A DNA stretch of 64,000 bases from Enterobacter hormaechei subsp. xiangfangensis (GCF_001729785.1 NZ_CP017183.1:372001-436000); one strand, 5' to 3'; positions 20,817 through 32,591 are shown, counted from the stretch's first letter. The notes: a model not told the origin generated them from the sequence alone. A program made the numbers and translations.

Positions 20817-22118
20817 TTACAGCACAATGCCGCCGATGATAAAGCCGAGGATCACGCAGAGCGTAATCGCCACCACGCCCGGGATGAGGAACGCGTGGTT
20901 AAACACGTACTTACCAATACGGGTTGAGCCGGTGTCATCCATCTCAACTGCGGCCAGCAGGGTTGGGTAGGTTGGCAGCACGAACAGGGCGGAAACCGCT
21001 GCAAAAGAGGCAATCGCCGTCAGCGGCGTCACGCCCAGCATCAGTGCCGCAGGCATCAGCGCTTTGGTGGTCGCAGCCTGGGAGTACAGCAGCGTCGCGG
21101 CAAAGAACAGCACTACTGCCAGCAGCCACGGATAGTTGTGCAGCAGGTCGCCTGCAACGGTCTGGATATCGCTGATGTGCGCTTTCACAAAGGTATCACC
21201 GAGCCACGCCACGCCCAGCACGCACACGCAGGCGCTCATACCGGATTTGAAGGTGCTGGCGTTCAGCACTTCGCTGGTGTCGATTTTACAGGTGATGCTG
21301 ATCAGCGTCGCGATGGTCAGCATAAACACCACAATGGCTTCGTTACGCGGCAGAACCGGGTTCTGGATCAGACCTACCGTGTCGCTGATGGCGGTCGCGT
21401 AGAACATCACGGCGACGATACCAATCAGAAACAGCAGCACGGAGCGTTTTGCATGCGGCTTCAGCTCGAAGACCTGGCTACCGCGCAGGCTCACTTCACC
21501 TTTTGCCAGACGCTCCTGGTAAACCGGATCGTCTTTCAGCTCGGCACCGAGGAAGTTACACAGCACGGCAGTGATCATTACCGCAATCAGCGTGACCGGA
21601 ATACAGATTGCCAGCAGCGTCAGGTAACTTACGCCCATTGGCTCAAGGATGCCCGCGAAGAAGACCACCGCCGCGGAAATAGGCGAGGCGGTAATCGCAA
21701 TCTGGGAGGCGACCACGGCAATAGAAAGAGGGCGAGACGGGCGAATACCCTGCTCTTTCGCCACTTCGGTGATGACCGGCAGCGTGGAGAAGGCAGTATG
21801 GCCAGTACCGGCGAGAATGGTCATAAACCAGGTCACCAGCGGGGCAAGGAAGGTGATGTATTTCGGATGGCGACGCAGCATACGCTCCGCCAGGCTCACC
21901 AGGTAGTCCATACCGCCAGCGACCTGCATGGCCGCGATAGCAGCAATAACCGCCATGATGATTTCGATAACGTCAAAAGGGATTGCGCCGGGTTTAATCT
22001 GAAAGATCAGGGTAAGTACAAGCACTCCGAGACCGCCAGCAAAACCGATGCCGATTCCCCCGAGTCGTGCGCCCAAATAAATCGCCAACAGGACGATGAC
22101 GAGTTCTGCTCCAAACAT
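20817..22118 (-). CDS. dcuA: Anaerobic C4-dicarboxylate transporter DcuA
   Basis: A 433-residue inner-membrane antiporter that exchanges aspartate, fumarate, malate and succinate. It starts MFGAELVIVLLAIYLGARLGG, with ten or so hydrophobic segments and a central hydrophilic loop around residues 210-230. It is the E. coli length and follows aspA in the same direction with a terminator hairpin between them, the E. coli aspA-dcuA arrangement. Together they supply fumarate from aspartate for anaerobic respiration with fumarate reductase, which is also in this window. Confidence 0.96.
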   Translation of the reverse strand: MFGAELVIVLLAIYLGARLGGIGIGFAGGLGVLVLTLIFQIKPGAIPFDVIEIIMAVIAAIAAMQVAGGMDYLVSLAERMLRRHPKYITFLAPLVTWFMTILAGTGHTAFSTLPVITEVAKEQGIRPSRPLSIAVVASQIAITASPISAAVVFFAGILEPMGVSYLTLLAICIPVTLIAVMITAVLCNFLGAELKDDPVYQERLAKGEVSLRGSQVFELKPHAKRSVLLFLIGIVAVMFYATAISDTVGLIQNPVLPRNEAIVVFMLTIATLISITCKIDTSEVLNASTFKSGMSACVCVLGVAWLGDTFVKAHISDIQTVAGDLLHNYPWLLAVVLFFAATLLYSQAATTKALMPAALMLGVTPLTAIASFAAVSALFVLPTYPTLLAAVEMDDTGSTRIGKYVFNHAFLIPGVVAITLCVILGFIIGGIVL

Positions 22119-22186
22119 AAAGACCTGCCTTGCTCATTAACAAGTTGATATTGAATTGTTGTGTTTTGGTAACGCCCATAAAGAAA

Positions 22187-22214
22187 AAAGGCACGTCACA
22201 AGTGACGTGCCTTT
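22187..22214 (-). terminator. Terminator after aspA
   Basis: On the minus strand AAAGGCACGTCAC / GTGACGTGCCTTT is a perfect 13-bp stem followed by TTTCTTT. It lies between aspA and dcuA, so dcuA depends on read-through or its own promoter. Confidence 0.93.
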
Positions 22215-22234
22215 CGGAAGCTTAGCCTGAACGG

Positions 22235-23671
22235 TTACTGTTCGCTTTCATCGGTATATCGTTTCGCTTTATATGCCGGGTGCATCAGGTTCTGGGCGGA
22301 GAAGATATCGTCCAGTTCGGCTTCGGTCAACAATCCTCGCTCGAGAACCACCTCACGTACGCTCTTACCGGTTTCGGCACAAATCTTCCCGACGATATCG
22401 CCGTTGTGGTGGCCGATGAAGGGGTTGAGGTAGGTGACGATGCCGATGGAGTTATAGACGTAGCCTTCACACACTTCTTTATTCGCGGTGATGCCGTTAA
22501 TGCATTTTTCCAGCAGGTTGTAGCAGGCGTTGGTCAGAATATGGATAGATTCAAACATCGCCTGGCCAATCACTGGCTCCATCACGTTCAGCTGGAGCTG
22601 ACCGGCTTCGGAGGCCATGGTGACGGTCGTATCGTTACCAATCACCTTGAAGCAAACCTGGTTCACCACTTCTGGCACCACCGGGTTCACTTTAGCTGGC
22701 ATGATGGATGAACCCGCCTGCAACTCTGGCAGGTTGATTTCATTCAGGCCAGCGCGCGGACCGGAGGAGAGCAGGCGTAGGTCGTTACAGATTTTGGACA
22801 GTTTCACCGCCAGACGTTTCAGGGCGCTGTGCACCATCACATAGGCGCCGCAGTCTGAGGTAGCTTCAATCAGGTCTTCCGCAGGCACAACCGGCAGGTT
22901 GGACACTTCAGCCAGCTTCTGTACCGCCAGTTGCTGATAGCCATCTGGCGTGTTCAGGCGTGTACCGATGGCGGTTGCGCCCAGGTTCACTTCCAGCAGC
23001 AGTTCGGACGTACGCAGCAGGTTTTTCGTCTCTTCGTTCAGCAGCACGTTAAACGCGTGGAATTCCTGTCCGAGGGTCATTGGCACCGCGTCCTGCAACT
23101 GGGTACGGCCCATTTTCAGGATGTCCTGGAACTCAACGGCTTTACGCTGGAAGCCATCGCCCAGCTGATTAATCGCGTCGACCAGTTTGACGACAGAGGC
23201 ATACACCGCGATGCGAAAGCCGGTTGGGTAGGCGTCGTTGGTGGATTGACATTTGTTAACGTGGTCGTTCGGGTTCAGGTACTGGTATTCACCTTTCTGA
23301 TGACCCATCAGCTCCAGGCCGATGTTTGCCAGCACTTCGTTGGTGTTCATGTTGACAGAGGTGCCCGCGCCGCCCTGATAGACGTCGACCGGGAACTGAT
23401 CCATGCATTTGCCGTTGTTCAGCACTTCATCGCACGCGGCGATAATCGCATTTGCAGCGCTTTTAGGAATGGTTTGCAGCTCTTTGTTCGCCAGAGCCGC
23501 GGCTTTTTTTACCATCACCATGCCACGCACAAATTCAGGGATGTCGCTGATTTTGCTGTTGCTGATGTAGAAGTTTTCAATCGCTCTCAGAGTGTGAACA
23601 CCATAGTAGGCATCCGCTGGAACTTCCCTGGTACCCAACAAATCTTCTTCGATACGAATGTTGTTTAACAT
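22235..23671 (-). CDS. aspA: Aspartate ammonia-lyase
   Basis: AspA converts L-aspartate to fumarate and ammonia in the cytoplasm. The 478-residue protein begins [20 protein letters not shown] after an AAGGT Shine-Dalgarno; the longer frame to 23713 is not needed. The fumarase/aspartase signature [11 protein letters not shown], which holds the catalytic serine loop, is intact, and residues around TNDAYPTGF match the substrate site. The sequence departs from E. coli mainly around residues 205-275. A CRP site lies about 190 bases upstream. Confidence 0.97.
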   Translation of the reverse strand: MLNNIRIEEDLLGTREVPADAYYGVHTLRAIENFYISNSKISDIPEFVRGMVMVKKAAALANKELQTIPKSAANAIIAACDEVLNNGKCMDQFPVDVYQGGAGTSVNMNTNEVLANIGLELMGHQKGEYQYLNPNDHVNKCQSTNDAYPTGFRIAVYASVVKLVDAINQLGDGFQRKAVEFQDILKMGRTQLQDAVPMTLGQEFHAFNVLLNEETKNLLRTSELLLEVNLGATAIGTRLNTPDGYQQLAVQKLAEVSNLPVVPAEDLIEATSDCGAYVMVHSALKRLAVKLSKICNDLRLLSSGPRAGLNEINLPELQAGSSIMPAKVNPVVPEVVNQVCFKVIGNDTTVTMASEAGQLQLNVMEPVIGQAMFESIHILTNACYNLLEKCINGITANKEVCEGYVYNSIGIVTYLNPFIGHHNGDIVGKICAETGKSVREVVLERGLLTEAELDDIFSAQNLMHPAYKAKRYTDESEQ

Positions 23672-23857
23672 GTGAACCTTCTTTTCAAGCTGCCGATGGA
23701 TTGTACTAAACACACAGTATATATGTGGTTTTGAATATTTTATGACCGACGATTATTCCCTCAATCGGCCAGATGTTCGAGATCATATGCTGATGATAGC
23801 GAATTGCCGTAAGCTGGATCACTTATTATCGACCCGATTTCATGATAATTATTAATC

Positions 23858-23873
23858 TGTGAAATATGTCACC
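23858..23873. promoter_or_regulatory. CRP site between aspA and fxsA
   Basis: TGTGA-AATATG-TCACC differs from the ideal CRP site by one base. It lies in the 335-bp divergent gap, about 190 bases from aspA and 134 from fxsA; aspA is a known CRP target in E. coli. The rest of the gap is AT-rich, and no further element was identified with confidence. Confidence 0.65.
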
Positions 23874-24006
23874 GCTTTAATATTTCCAGAAAAAATATCC
23901 GTGCAAACCGATTGAAATTTGGCTAACCGTCGCCATCTCTTATCTACGCGCTTCGCGAACACATTCAGTCAGGGGCCAGAAGGCACCTGCCATACAGGAG
24001 ATGCCA

Positions 24007-24471
24007 GTGCGCTGGATACCATTTATTGCTTTCTTTCTTTATGTTTACATTGAAATTTCGATTTTCATCCAGGTTGCCCATGTGCTGGGCGTCCTGCTGA
24101 CTCTGATTCTGGTGATCTTCACCTCCGTCATCGGCATGTCGCTGGTGCGCAATCAGGGTTTCAAAAATTTCCTGTTAATGCAGCAGAAGATGGCCGCAGG
24201 CGAAAGCCCGGCCGCCGAGATGATCAAAAGCGTGTCGCTGATTATTGCTGGTTTGCTGCTGATCCTGCCGGGCTTCTTTACAGACTTCCTCGGCCTGCTG
24301 TTGCTGTTGCCGCCGGTGCAGAAGCACCTGACCATGAAGCTGCTGCCGCATCTGCGTTTCAGCCGTATGCCAGGCGGTGGTTTCAGCACCGGCCCGGGGG
24401 ATACCTTTGAAGGGGAATACCAGCGTAAGGATGAGCAGCGCGACCGGTTAGATCATAAAGACGATCGGTGA
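24007..24471 (+). CDS. fxsA: Membrane protein FxsA
   Basis: A small inner-membrane protein known in E. coli for relieving exclusion of phage T7 by the F plasmid when overproduced; its normal role is not known. With a GTG start at 24007 it has 154 residues beginning MRWIPFIAFFLYVYIEISIF. The ATG at 24001 touches the AGGAG Shine-Dalgarno and cannot be used, while the GTG is 6 bases away. Membrane segments are seen near residues 5-45 and 75-100, followed by a hydrophilic tail rich in charged residues. Confidence 0.9.
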   Translation: MRWIPFIAFFLYVYIEISIFIQVAHVLGVLLTLILVIFTSVIGMSLVRNQGFKNFLLMQQKMAAGESPAAEMIKSVSLIIAGLLLILPGFFTDFLGLLLLLPPVQKHLTMKLLPHLRFSRMPGGGFSTGPGDTFEGEYQRKDEQRDRLDHKDDR

Positions 24472-24478
24472 GTTTCTG

Positions 24479-24503
24479 GCCCGGTGGCGCTCGCTCACCG
24501 GGC
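24479..24503. repeat. REP-like palindrome at the yjeH end
   Basis: GCCCGGT / ACCGGGC arms around GGCGCTCGCTC. It lies between convergent fxsA and yjeH and contains the yjeH stop codon (24497-24495). Confidence 0.7.
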
Positions 24504-25742
24504 CTGCGGAGCTTGTCGCTTCGGTAAAAACACCCACAGCCCCGCCAGCATGACGATGGCGTACACACTCTTCCATCCCACCATCGCCAGCAGCATCAGG
24601 CACAGGACACACCCGACAGCCGCCAGCGCCTTAAAGCGTCCTTTCAGTAGCCGACAGCCCGCCAGCATGCACAGCAGGTAGATCATGATGAAAATACCGT
24701 TGGCGTAGACAATCAGCGCGTCAAGGTTGATGTCGAGGAGATAAATGGCCAGGGAACTCACCACGCAGCAGCCCAGTACGGTATTCAGCGCATTCACCGG
24801 AAGCTGACGCTTTGACAGGCGTGAGAGGGGGCTATCCGGTTTATAAAGTGCCTGAGACCACACCAGCCGGGCGAAGCTCTGAATATAAATGTTGAGGCTG
24901 GCAAAGCAGGCGAGATAGCCAATCACGCAGGCTACCCACAGGGCTTTAACACCAAACAGCTGCACCACGATGCCCGGCAGCGACGCGGCGGCGGCTTTCT
25001 CTTCACTGAACGCGTTGAAGTGCAGCACCAGTACGGTACAGGCCCAGTACACGGTGCCCGCCAGCAGCAGGCCAATCATCAGAGCGCGGGGAAAGTCACG
25101 CTCGGGCTGTTTAAACTCGGATGCCAGATGAGCGAACGCCTCCAGACCGACGAAACACCAGAACATGACGGATAGTGCAGCGAAAAGCTGTGCGTGGTCG
25201 ATGTCGTTAATCGCGGGGAAAGGGATATCCGCCACCGTAATGTCACCCGCAAACCAGATGGCGACGATCAGCGCGACAATTAACACGGCGACCAGCGTTT
25301 GCAGATTGGCGCTGGAACTGGCCCCTCGCGAGCCAACCCACCAGACAATCGCCAGCGTACCGATTTCAGCCAGCAGCAGTTGTTCATCGTGCCAGCCAAA
25401 CAGCGCCTGTCCGAAGCCGGTTGCGATATGCAGGGCTGCCGGAAGGCCAACGGGTATCACCGACAAAAATAGCCAGCCGGTGACACGCTCCATCCGCGGC
25501 CCAAACGCCATGCCGACAAAATGCGCTACGCCGCCTGCGCTCGGGAAGTGCCGCCCGAGTATGGCAAAGACAATCGCCACCGGAAACACCAGCACGATCA
25601 GCACCGGCCATGCCCAAAGACTGTTATTGCCGGCAACCAACGCCGCCAGCGCGGGAACCGCAAATACCCCCGTGCCTAACAAAGACGTTGAGAGTAAGCC
25701 AATGCCCTGCGCCAGCCCCAACTCCTGCCTGAGTCCACTCAT
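24495..25742 (-). CDS. yjeH: L-methionine/branched-chain amino acid exporter YjeH
   Basis: A 415-residue APC-superfamily inner-membrane transporter, shown in E. coli to export methionine and branched-chain amino acids. It has about twelve hydrophobic segments, the N-terminal GLLSTSLLGTGVFAVPALAAL helix that carries the unwound substrate motif, and FVGLEAFAHLASEFK mid-protein. The first ATG follows a plausible purine-rich site. It converges on fxsA and is divergent from groS. The stop codon is part of a REP palindrome. Confidence 0.93.
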   Translation of the reverse strand: MSGLRQELGLAQGIGLLSTSLLGTGVFAVPALAALVAGNNSLWAWPVLIVLVFPVAIVFAILGRHFPSAGGVAHFVGMAFGPRMERVTGWLFLSVIPVGLPAALHIATGFGQALFGWHDEQLLLAEIGTLAIVWWVGSRGASSSANLQTLVAVLIVALIVAIWFAGDITVADIPFPAINDIDHAQLFAALSVMFWCFVGLEAFAHLASEFKQPERDFPRALMIGLLLAGTVYWACTVLVLHFNAFSEEKAAAASLPGIVVQLFGVKALWVACVIGYLACFASLNIYIQSFARLVWSQALYKPDSPLSRLSKRQLPVNALNTVLGCCVVSSLAIYLLDINLDALIVYANGIFIMIYLLCMLAGCRLLKGRFKALAAVGCVLCLMLLAMVGWKSVYAIVMLAGLWVFLPKRQAPQAR

Positions 25743-25811
25743 TTACCTCGTCCCGCCACCATCAAAAGAGAGTGGATGGTAACACTTTCGCAAATTTTTT
25801 TTCGATTACCC

Positions 25812-26214
<403 letters not shown>

Positions 26215-26242
26215 TTAACGCACGAAAACTGTACGAATTTGA

Positions 26243-27901
<1,659 letters not shown>

Positions 27902-27930
27902 TCATGCTGTTCTGAACCTCTCAGAACGAG

Positions 27931-27958
27931 CCCCGGGCAGCAATGCCCGGGGTTTTTT
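27931..27958 (+). terminator. groSL terminator
   Basis: CCCCGGGCA-GCAA-TGCCCGGGG followed by TTTTTT: 9-bp stem, tetraloop and U-tract, immediately before the convergent iadA end. Confidence 0.95.
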
Positions 27959-27966
27959 ATTATCTT

Positions 27967-29130
27967 CTACTCAAACGTGCCTTTCACGCACACCACGCCT
28001 TCACGCACCATATGGCGGCCTTTCGCCCAGACCTCACGGAGCTTCAGGTCATCCGTCAGCACCAGGAAATCGGCATCGCATCCGGGCGCGATCCGCCCTT
28101 TATGCTCCAGACCGAGAAACTCCGCCACGTTACGCGTAAATGGCAGAAGTGCCTCCTCCAGAGGCAGGTGATACCGGCCGACCAGCTGCTGTAGCGTATC
28201 AAGCAGGGACTCAAAACCCGCCACGCCAATGCCAACAAGATTACCGTTTGCGTCAAAATTCGGCTGGCTGCCGTTGCCATCCGAGCTGAGCGTGAGCCGG
28301 TTAAACGGCACCTGCGCGTCACGGGCCGTCGCGATGGCGGTAGCGGCATCAATGGGCTCACTGATGCTGGTGGTGATGTCGATGTACCCCCCTTCGCGGG
28401 CATAGTCCAGTGCGGCGTGGAACAGTGCCTGGGCGCGGTTGACGTGGGTTGGCAGCAGCTTCGTGCGAGGCACGTCGGCGTTATTCAGGATGTTAAGCAG
28501 TGGCTCCAGCAGTTTAGGGCTGTTGCCGAGGTGAAATACGGATATCCCCGCTTTGGCGCCCAGCAGCCCGCCGACGCGTGACTGGGCGGCCATATTCGCG
28601 AGCTGGTCATCTGCCGGTGCGGAAGAGCGATGGTCAGAAATCGCGCATTTCACGCCAATGATTTTATCAATTAGCGCCACATCCTTTTCGATACTGCCAG
28701 TGATCGTCGGAGAAGGCAGGCCATACGCGCCTGTCAGCATCCATGCGCTGATCCCTTCATGCTCAAGTGCCCGCGTTTTCGCCAGCAGCGACTCGGGATG
28801 GCGGGTCACGCCGTCGGTGCCCAGCAGGCCTACAACGGAGGTGATGCCAGCCGCCACCAGCGCAGACAATCGTACCTCTGGCGTCCGGGTGTGGGGACCG
28901 GCTTCACCGCCGCCGCCAATCAGGTGTACATGCTGATCGATAAACCCCGGGCAAACCACCGCTCCGGCGAGATCGCTTTCAGGGCAGTCTGGCCTCATTG
29001 TGGCGTGGCCAGCTTTTTCGACTGCGACGATTTTTCCTCCGGCAATCAGCAGATCGCAATGCCCAAGATCCTCGGGAGCGTAAAGCTGCGCATTGCGGAA
29101 AAGGTGCGGTTCCAGCACTGAAAAATCCAT
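27967..29130 (-). CDS. iadA: Beta-aspartyl (isoaspartyl) dipeptidase
   Basis: IadA hydrolyses beta-aspartyl dipeptides, which come from damaged proteins, in the cytoplasm. The 387-residue amidohydrolase has the metal-binding pair QHVH (H67, H69), a lysine in GVKCAISDHRSS fitting the carbamylated bridging residue, later histidines in VFHLGNS and LPTHVNR, and the catalytic aspartate in LSSDGNG, so the dinuclear zinc site looks complete. GAGGAGA precedes the ATG. It is last in yjiH-yjiG-iadA, an order found in E. coli at another chromosomal place. Confidence 0.95.
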   Translation of the reverse strand: MDFSVLEPHLFRNAQLYAPEDLGHCDLLIAGGKIVAVEKAGHATMRPDCPESDLAGAVVCPGFIDQHVHLIGGGGEAGPHTRTPEVRLSALVAAGITSVVGLLGTDGVTRHPESLLAKTRALEHEGISAWMLTGAYGLPSPTITGSIEKDVALIDKIIGVKCAISDHRSSAPADDQLANMAAQSRVGGLLGAKAGISVFHLGNSPKLLEPLLNILNNADVPRTKLLPTHVNRAQALFHAALDYAREGGYIDITTSISEPIDAATAIATARDAQVPFNRLTLSSDGNGSQPNFDANGNLVGIGVAGFESLLDTLQQLVGRYHLPLEEALLPFTRNVAEFLGLEHKGRIAPGCDADFLVLTDDLKLREVWAKGRHMVREGVVCVKGTFE

Positions 29131-29140
29131 TTTTATCTCC

Positions 29141-29602
29141 TCAGAAGAGTAGTTGCATCACCCACATTGAGAGCAGGGCGTTAATGACGCAGACAGCGAT
29201 GATGTGCGGATAATACTTCGGGTTGACGCCTGCGGTGCCAAGGCAACGGCCCGTGTTTTGCACCGGATTACCCATCAGATAGATGGCGGGCAGCAGGATG
29301 GTGGCATCGTGACCGTTGAGCGTGCCGGCAGCGACCAGACTGGCGCAGACCCCCACACCGCCCCCCATGCTCATCACCGAGGCCAGAAGAACCGTTGCCG
29401 CCGCACCCGGAAGTCCCCACAGAGCCATGATGGGCTCGCATACCCTGCCGACAATATCCAGCAGGCCGGTTACCTTGAGCGCCTGAATGATAACAAACGC
29501 CATGACCACGTTCGGCAGCAGGCTGGTGGTGGCGATGGTAAAGCCGCGGCGGGCGCCATCGATAAACAAGTCCATGATATTTTTACGCGACTGGGCGATC
29601 AT
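29141..29602 (-). CDS. yjiG: Inner-membrane protein YjiG
   Basis: A 153-residue membrane protein of the nucleoside-recognition/SpoVB-like (SpmB-type) family. It starts MIAQSRKNIMDLFIDGARRG after GGAGGAAAA. Its ATG overlaps the yjiH stop (ATGA), implying coupled translation. Four or so hydrophobic segments with GGGVGVCASL and GNPVQNTGRC motifs are visible. With YjiH it probably forms a two-component membrane transporter; linkage to iadA hints at dipeptide or amino-acid movement, which is inference only. Confidence 0.88.
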   Translation of the reverse strand: MIAQSRKNIMDLFIDGARRGFTIATTSLLPNVVMAFVIIQALKVTGLLDIVGRVCEPIMALWGLPGAAATVLLASVMSMGGGVGVCASLVAAGTLNGHDATILLPAIYLMGNPVQNTGRCLGTAGVNPKYYPHIIAVCVINALLSMWVMQLLF

Positions 29603-30246
29603 TTTTCCTCCTGAGCGCAGCGAACTTCCATGTGGGCGATCCACAGTCGCAGAAAGTTCGCGCCAACAAATTTGAACACCAGAATGACGGCAAGCGGCGT
29701 GATTACCGGGACGGTAATAAAGGTAAAGAGTGCAGCGCCGGAAGAAAAATAGTTGGTAATAATGGCGCTACCGCTGGTCTGGAAGGTGGCGAAAATGGCG
29801 CGCTCATGGTCAGTAATCGCCCCTTCGTTGGTCAACTCTTTGGTCATCCCTGCGGCAGCATCAGTATTTTGCAGGTTGGCGATAAGCGCCAGAGAGCAAA
29901 TGCCCGGCACGCCGAGCAGCGGGCGCAGAATGGGCGTCATAAGCTGTTGTGCGGCGCGCAGCCCGCCCAGCCCCTCGGTAACGGCAATGATCCCGAGCGA
30001 TAAAATGACCGAGGGCGCCAGTTCAAGGGCAAACAAAAACCCATCTTTCGCTCCCGTGCCGCCCTCGCCGCGAAACGTCAGCGCACCGTTCACCGGTCCA
30101 AAGCTGCCGTTCAGGACGGTAAAATCCAGCACGCGCCACCATTCGGTACTTTTGGCGAAAAAACCTGAGAAAAATACGATGGTGAGCACGAACGCCAGAT
30201 AGCCCACCCAGGTTACTTTTTCCTCTCCTGAGGATGATGCACTCAT
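29599..30246 (-). CDS. yjiH: Inner-membrane protein YjiH
   Basis: A 215-residue membrane protein of the same family group as YjiG (SpmA-like half), with about five hydrophobic segments and the motif LIANLQNTDAAAGMTKEL. It is the first gene of yjiH-yjiG-iadA, preceded by a GGGGG purine site, and overlaps yjiG by 4 bases. Its substrate is unknown. A 17-bp palindromic operator sits 22 bases upstream of its start and probably controls the operon. Confidence 0.87.
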   Translation of the reverse strand: MSASSSGEEKVTWVGYLAFVLTIVFFSGFFAKSTEWWRVLDFTVLNGSFGPVNGALTFRGEGGTGAKDGFLFALELAPSVILSLGIIAVTEGLGGLRAAQQLMTPILRPLLGVPGICSLALIANLQNTDAAAGMTKELTNEGAITDHERAIFATFQTSGSAIITNYFSSGAALFTFITVPVITPLAVILVFKFVGANFLRLWIAHMEVRCAQEEK

Positions 30247-30267
30247 GAAACCCCCTTTTTTGAGTCG

Positions 30268-30284
30268 CGTACAAAAGTTGTACG
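30268..30284. promoter_or_regulatory. Palindromic operator in front of yjiH
   Basis: CGTACAA-AAG-TTGTACG is a perfect 7-bp inverted repeat with a 3-base centre, 22 bases upstream of the yjiH ATG, where it would overlap the promoter or start site. The TTGTAC half resembles operators of the GntR/FadR group (comparison from memory). No candidate regulator gene is adjacent. Confidence 0.6.
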
Positions 30285-30479
30285 TCGCATCACTAAAAAC
30301 GATCGGGGGCTAAAACACGATATCCCAAAGGTTATTATCAGAATTCATTTAAGATGTCGGAGGAGTGCCAGCGGAATCTGGCTCGCAGAAATGCTCAGCA
30401 TTTTTCTTTTGGTCATCTTTTTAGTATAAGGTTTACACGCGGACAACTACTGTCCAGCTTATTGAAAACGAGGAATAAC

Positions 30480-30833
30480 ATGCGCATAAAAGTCTGTGCA
30501 GGGATTGTAGGTGCAGCATTGCTGCTGGCGGGTTGTAGCACCAGCAATGAGCTGACGGCAGCGGGCCAGAGCGTTCGCTTTGTGGAAGATAAGCCGGGCA
30601 GCGAATGCCAGCTGTTAGGCACCGCCACTGGCGAGCAAAGCAACTGGATGTCGGGGCAGCACGGCGAAGAGGGCGGCTCTATGCGCGGTGCGGCCAATGC
30701 CCTGCGTAATCAGGCTGCGGCAATGGGCGGCAACGTGATTTACGGGGTGAGCAGCCCGACGCAGGGGATGCTGTCCAGCTTTGTGCCAACCGCCAGCCAG
30801 ATGAACGGCCAGGTCTATAAGTGCCCGAACTGA
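30480..30833 (+). CDS. yjeI: Lipoprotein YjeI (DUF4156)
   Basis: A 117-residue predicted outer-membrane or periplasmic lipoprotein of unknown function. The lipobox LLAG-C (LLLAGCSTS) places the modified cysteine at residue 19. The region GSMRGAANALRNQAAAMGGNVIYG is the family core. The ATG at 30480 follows GAGGAATAAC; a longer frame from 30354 is not supported. It stands between the yjiH operon and epmB. Confidence 0.92.
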   Translation: MRIKVCAGIVGAALLLAGCSTSNELTAAGQSVRFVEDKPGSECQLLGTATGEQSNWMSGQHGEEGGSMRGAANALRNQAAAMGGNVIYGVSSPTQGMLSSFVPTASQMNGQVYKCPN

Positions 30834-30869
30834 TATAACCGTTTGATGGCGCTGCCGCTTTATCTCCAG

Positions 30870-30900
30870 GGCAGGTAAGCGTAGCGCCACCTGCCTTTTT
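30870..30900 (+). terminator. Terminator after yjeI
   Basis: GGCAGGT / ACCTGCC arms with a REP-like GCGTAGCGC loop, followed by TTTTT, between convergent yjeI and epmB. Confidence 0.85.
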
Positions 30901-31927
30901 ACTGCTGACGCAGCTGCAAATCCAGCGGCGTCTTACTCGGCTCTCCGCCAATCTCACGTGCCAGCTTCGGCACCATATAACCTGAAACCAGCGTTAACAG
31001 CTCGCGCATAATCTTCCGGGCCTCTTCATCTGTCACCATGAAGTGCGCCGCGCCCTGGACGCGATCCAGAACATGCAGGTAATAGGGCATAACGCCCGCA
31101 TCAAATAAGGCATTGCTGAGATCGGCCAGCACGCGGGCGCTGTCGTTCACGCCGCGCAGTAATACGCTCTGGTTGAGCAGCGTCACGCCTGCCTTTCGCA
31201 TACGCGCCATTGCCTCACGAAAGTCCGCGTCAATTTCATTCGCGTGGTTGATATGGTTTACCAGCAGCACCTGCAAACGGGACTGCTCCAGGCGCGTGAC
31301 CAGGGCGTCGGTGATACGCGCCGGGATGACGATCGGTAAACGGCTGTGAATGCGCAGACGCTTAATGTGCGGGATGGTCTCAAGCTGAGTCAGCAGCCAG
31401 TCCAGCTCATGATCTTTTGCCATCAGCGGGTCGCCGCCGGAAAAGATGATTTCATCCAGTTCCGGGTGCGCCGTGATGTAGTCCAGCGCCACCTGCCAGT
31501 TGCGCTTATTGCCCTGGTTTTCGGCGTACGGGAAGTGGCGACGGAAGCAATAGCGGCAATTTACCGCGCAACCGCCCTTAACCAGCAGCAGGGCACGATT
31601 GCGGTATTTATGCAGCAAACCCGGTACGACACTGTTCTGCTCTTGCAGCGGATCGGTGCTGTAGCCGGGGGCGGTAATAAACTCATCCTGAGAGGTAAGC
31701 GTTTGTTTTAATAACGGATCATCAGGATTGCCCTTTTCCATTCGGGCAACAAACGCGCGGGGAACGCGCAGGGCGAAAAGGCGTTTCGCCTCACGACCTG
31801 CACGCAACGCTTCGTGCTGTTCGAGGTCTAAAAGACGCAGCAATTCATCAGGACTGGTGATTACATCGGCAAGTTGCGATAACCAATCTTCTCTGGACGG
31901 GGTGTTTAGGGTTACAATATGCGCCAT
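30899..31927 (-). CDS. epmB: EF-P beta-lysylation protein EpmB
   Basis: A radical-SAM, PLP-dependent lysine 2,3-aminomutase that makes (R)-beta-lysine for attachment to EF-P by EpmA. The 342-residue protein carries the cluster motif C120-x3-C124-x2-C127 within [12 protein letters not shown], and the PLP lysine lies in the C-terminal region. It is divergent from efp with 40 bases between the start codons, so substrate and modifier share a control region. EpmA is 8.7 kb away in the same window; EpmC is not here. Confidence 0.96.
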   Translation of the reverse strand: MAHIVTLNTPSREDWLSQLADVITSPDELLRLLDLEQHEALRAGREAKRLFALRVPRAFVARMEKGNPDDPLLKQTLTSQDEFITAPGYSTDPLQEQNSVVPGLLHKYRNRALLLVKGGCAVNCRYCFRRHFPYAENQGNKRNWQVALDYITAHPELDEIIFSGGDPLMAKDHELDWLLTQLETIPHIKRLRIHSRLPIVIPARITDALVTRLEQSRLQVLLVNHINHANEIDADFREAMARMRKAGVTLLNQSVLLRGVNDSARVLADLSNALFDAGVMPYYLHVLDRVQGAAHFMVTDEEARKIMRELLTLVSGYMVPKLAREIGGEPSKTPLDLQLRQQ

Positions 31928-31967
31928 TTTGTGGCTTAGCTACCAGTTAACAAATTTAGAGGGCCTT

Positions 31968-32534
31968 ATGGCAACGTACTATAGCAACGATTTTCGTGCT
32001 GGTCTTAAAATCATGATGGACGGCGAACCGTACGCGGTTGAAGCCAGCGAATTCGTTAAACCAGGTAAAGGCCAGGCATTCGCACGCGTAAAGCTGCGTC
32101 GCCTGCTGACCGGTACCCGTGTTGAGAAAACCTTCAAATCTACTGACTCCGCTGAAGGCGCTGATGTTGTCGATATGAACCTGACTTACCTGTACAACGA
32201 CGGTGAGTTCTGGCACTTCATGAACAACGAAACCTTCGAGCAGCTGTCTGCGGACGCAAAAGCGATTGGTGACAACGCCAAGTGGCTGCTGGATCAGGCT
32301 GAGTGCATCGTGACCCTGTGGAACGGTCAGCCTATCGCGGTTACGCCTCCGAACTTCGTTGAGCTGGAAATCGTTGAAACCGATCCAGGTCTGAAAGGTG
32401 ATACCGCAGGTACTGGCGGCAAGCCTGCCACTCTGTCTACCGGCGCTGTGGTGAAAGTGCCACTGTTCGTACAGATCGGTGAAGTGATCAAAGTGGATAC
32501 CCGCTCCGGCGAATACGTATCCCGCGTGAAGTAA
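31968..32534 (+). CDS. efp: Translation elongation factor P
   Basis: EF-P enters the ribosomal E site and relieves stalling at consecutive prolines. The 188-residue, three-domain beta protein carries the modified lysine K34 in the loop VKPGKGQAF. The ATG at 31968 follows TTTAGAGGGCCTT. A longer frame to 31728 only overlaps epmB and is rejected. It ends at a terminator before ecnA. Confidence 0.98.
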   Translation: MATYYSNDFRAGLKIMMDGEPYAVEASEFVKPGKGQAFARVKLRRLLTGTRVEKTFKSTDSAEGADVVDMNLTYLYNDGEFWHFMNNETFEQLSADAKAIGDNAKWLLDQAECIVTLWNGQPIAVTPPNFVELEIVETDPGLKGDTAGTGGKPATLSTGAVVKVPLFVQIGEVIKVDTRSGEYVSRVK

Positions 32535-32550
32535 TTTACGTCATGATGTA

Positions 32551-32577
32551 AGGCGCAGCGCCCGCTGCGCCTGATTT
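32551..32577 (+). terminator. Terminator after efp
   Basis: AGGCGCAGC / GCTGCGCCT perfect 9-bp stem with a 4-base loop, then GATTTT. Confidence 0.88.
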
Positions 32578-32591
32578 TGCAGGCAGGGAAG

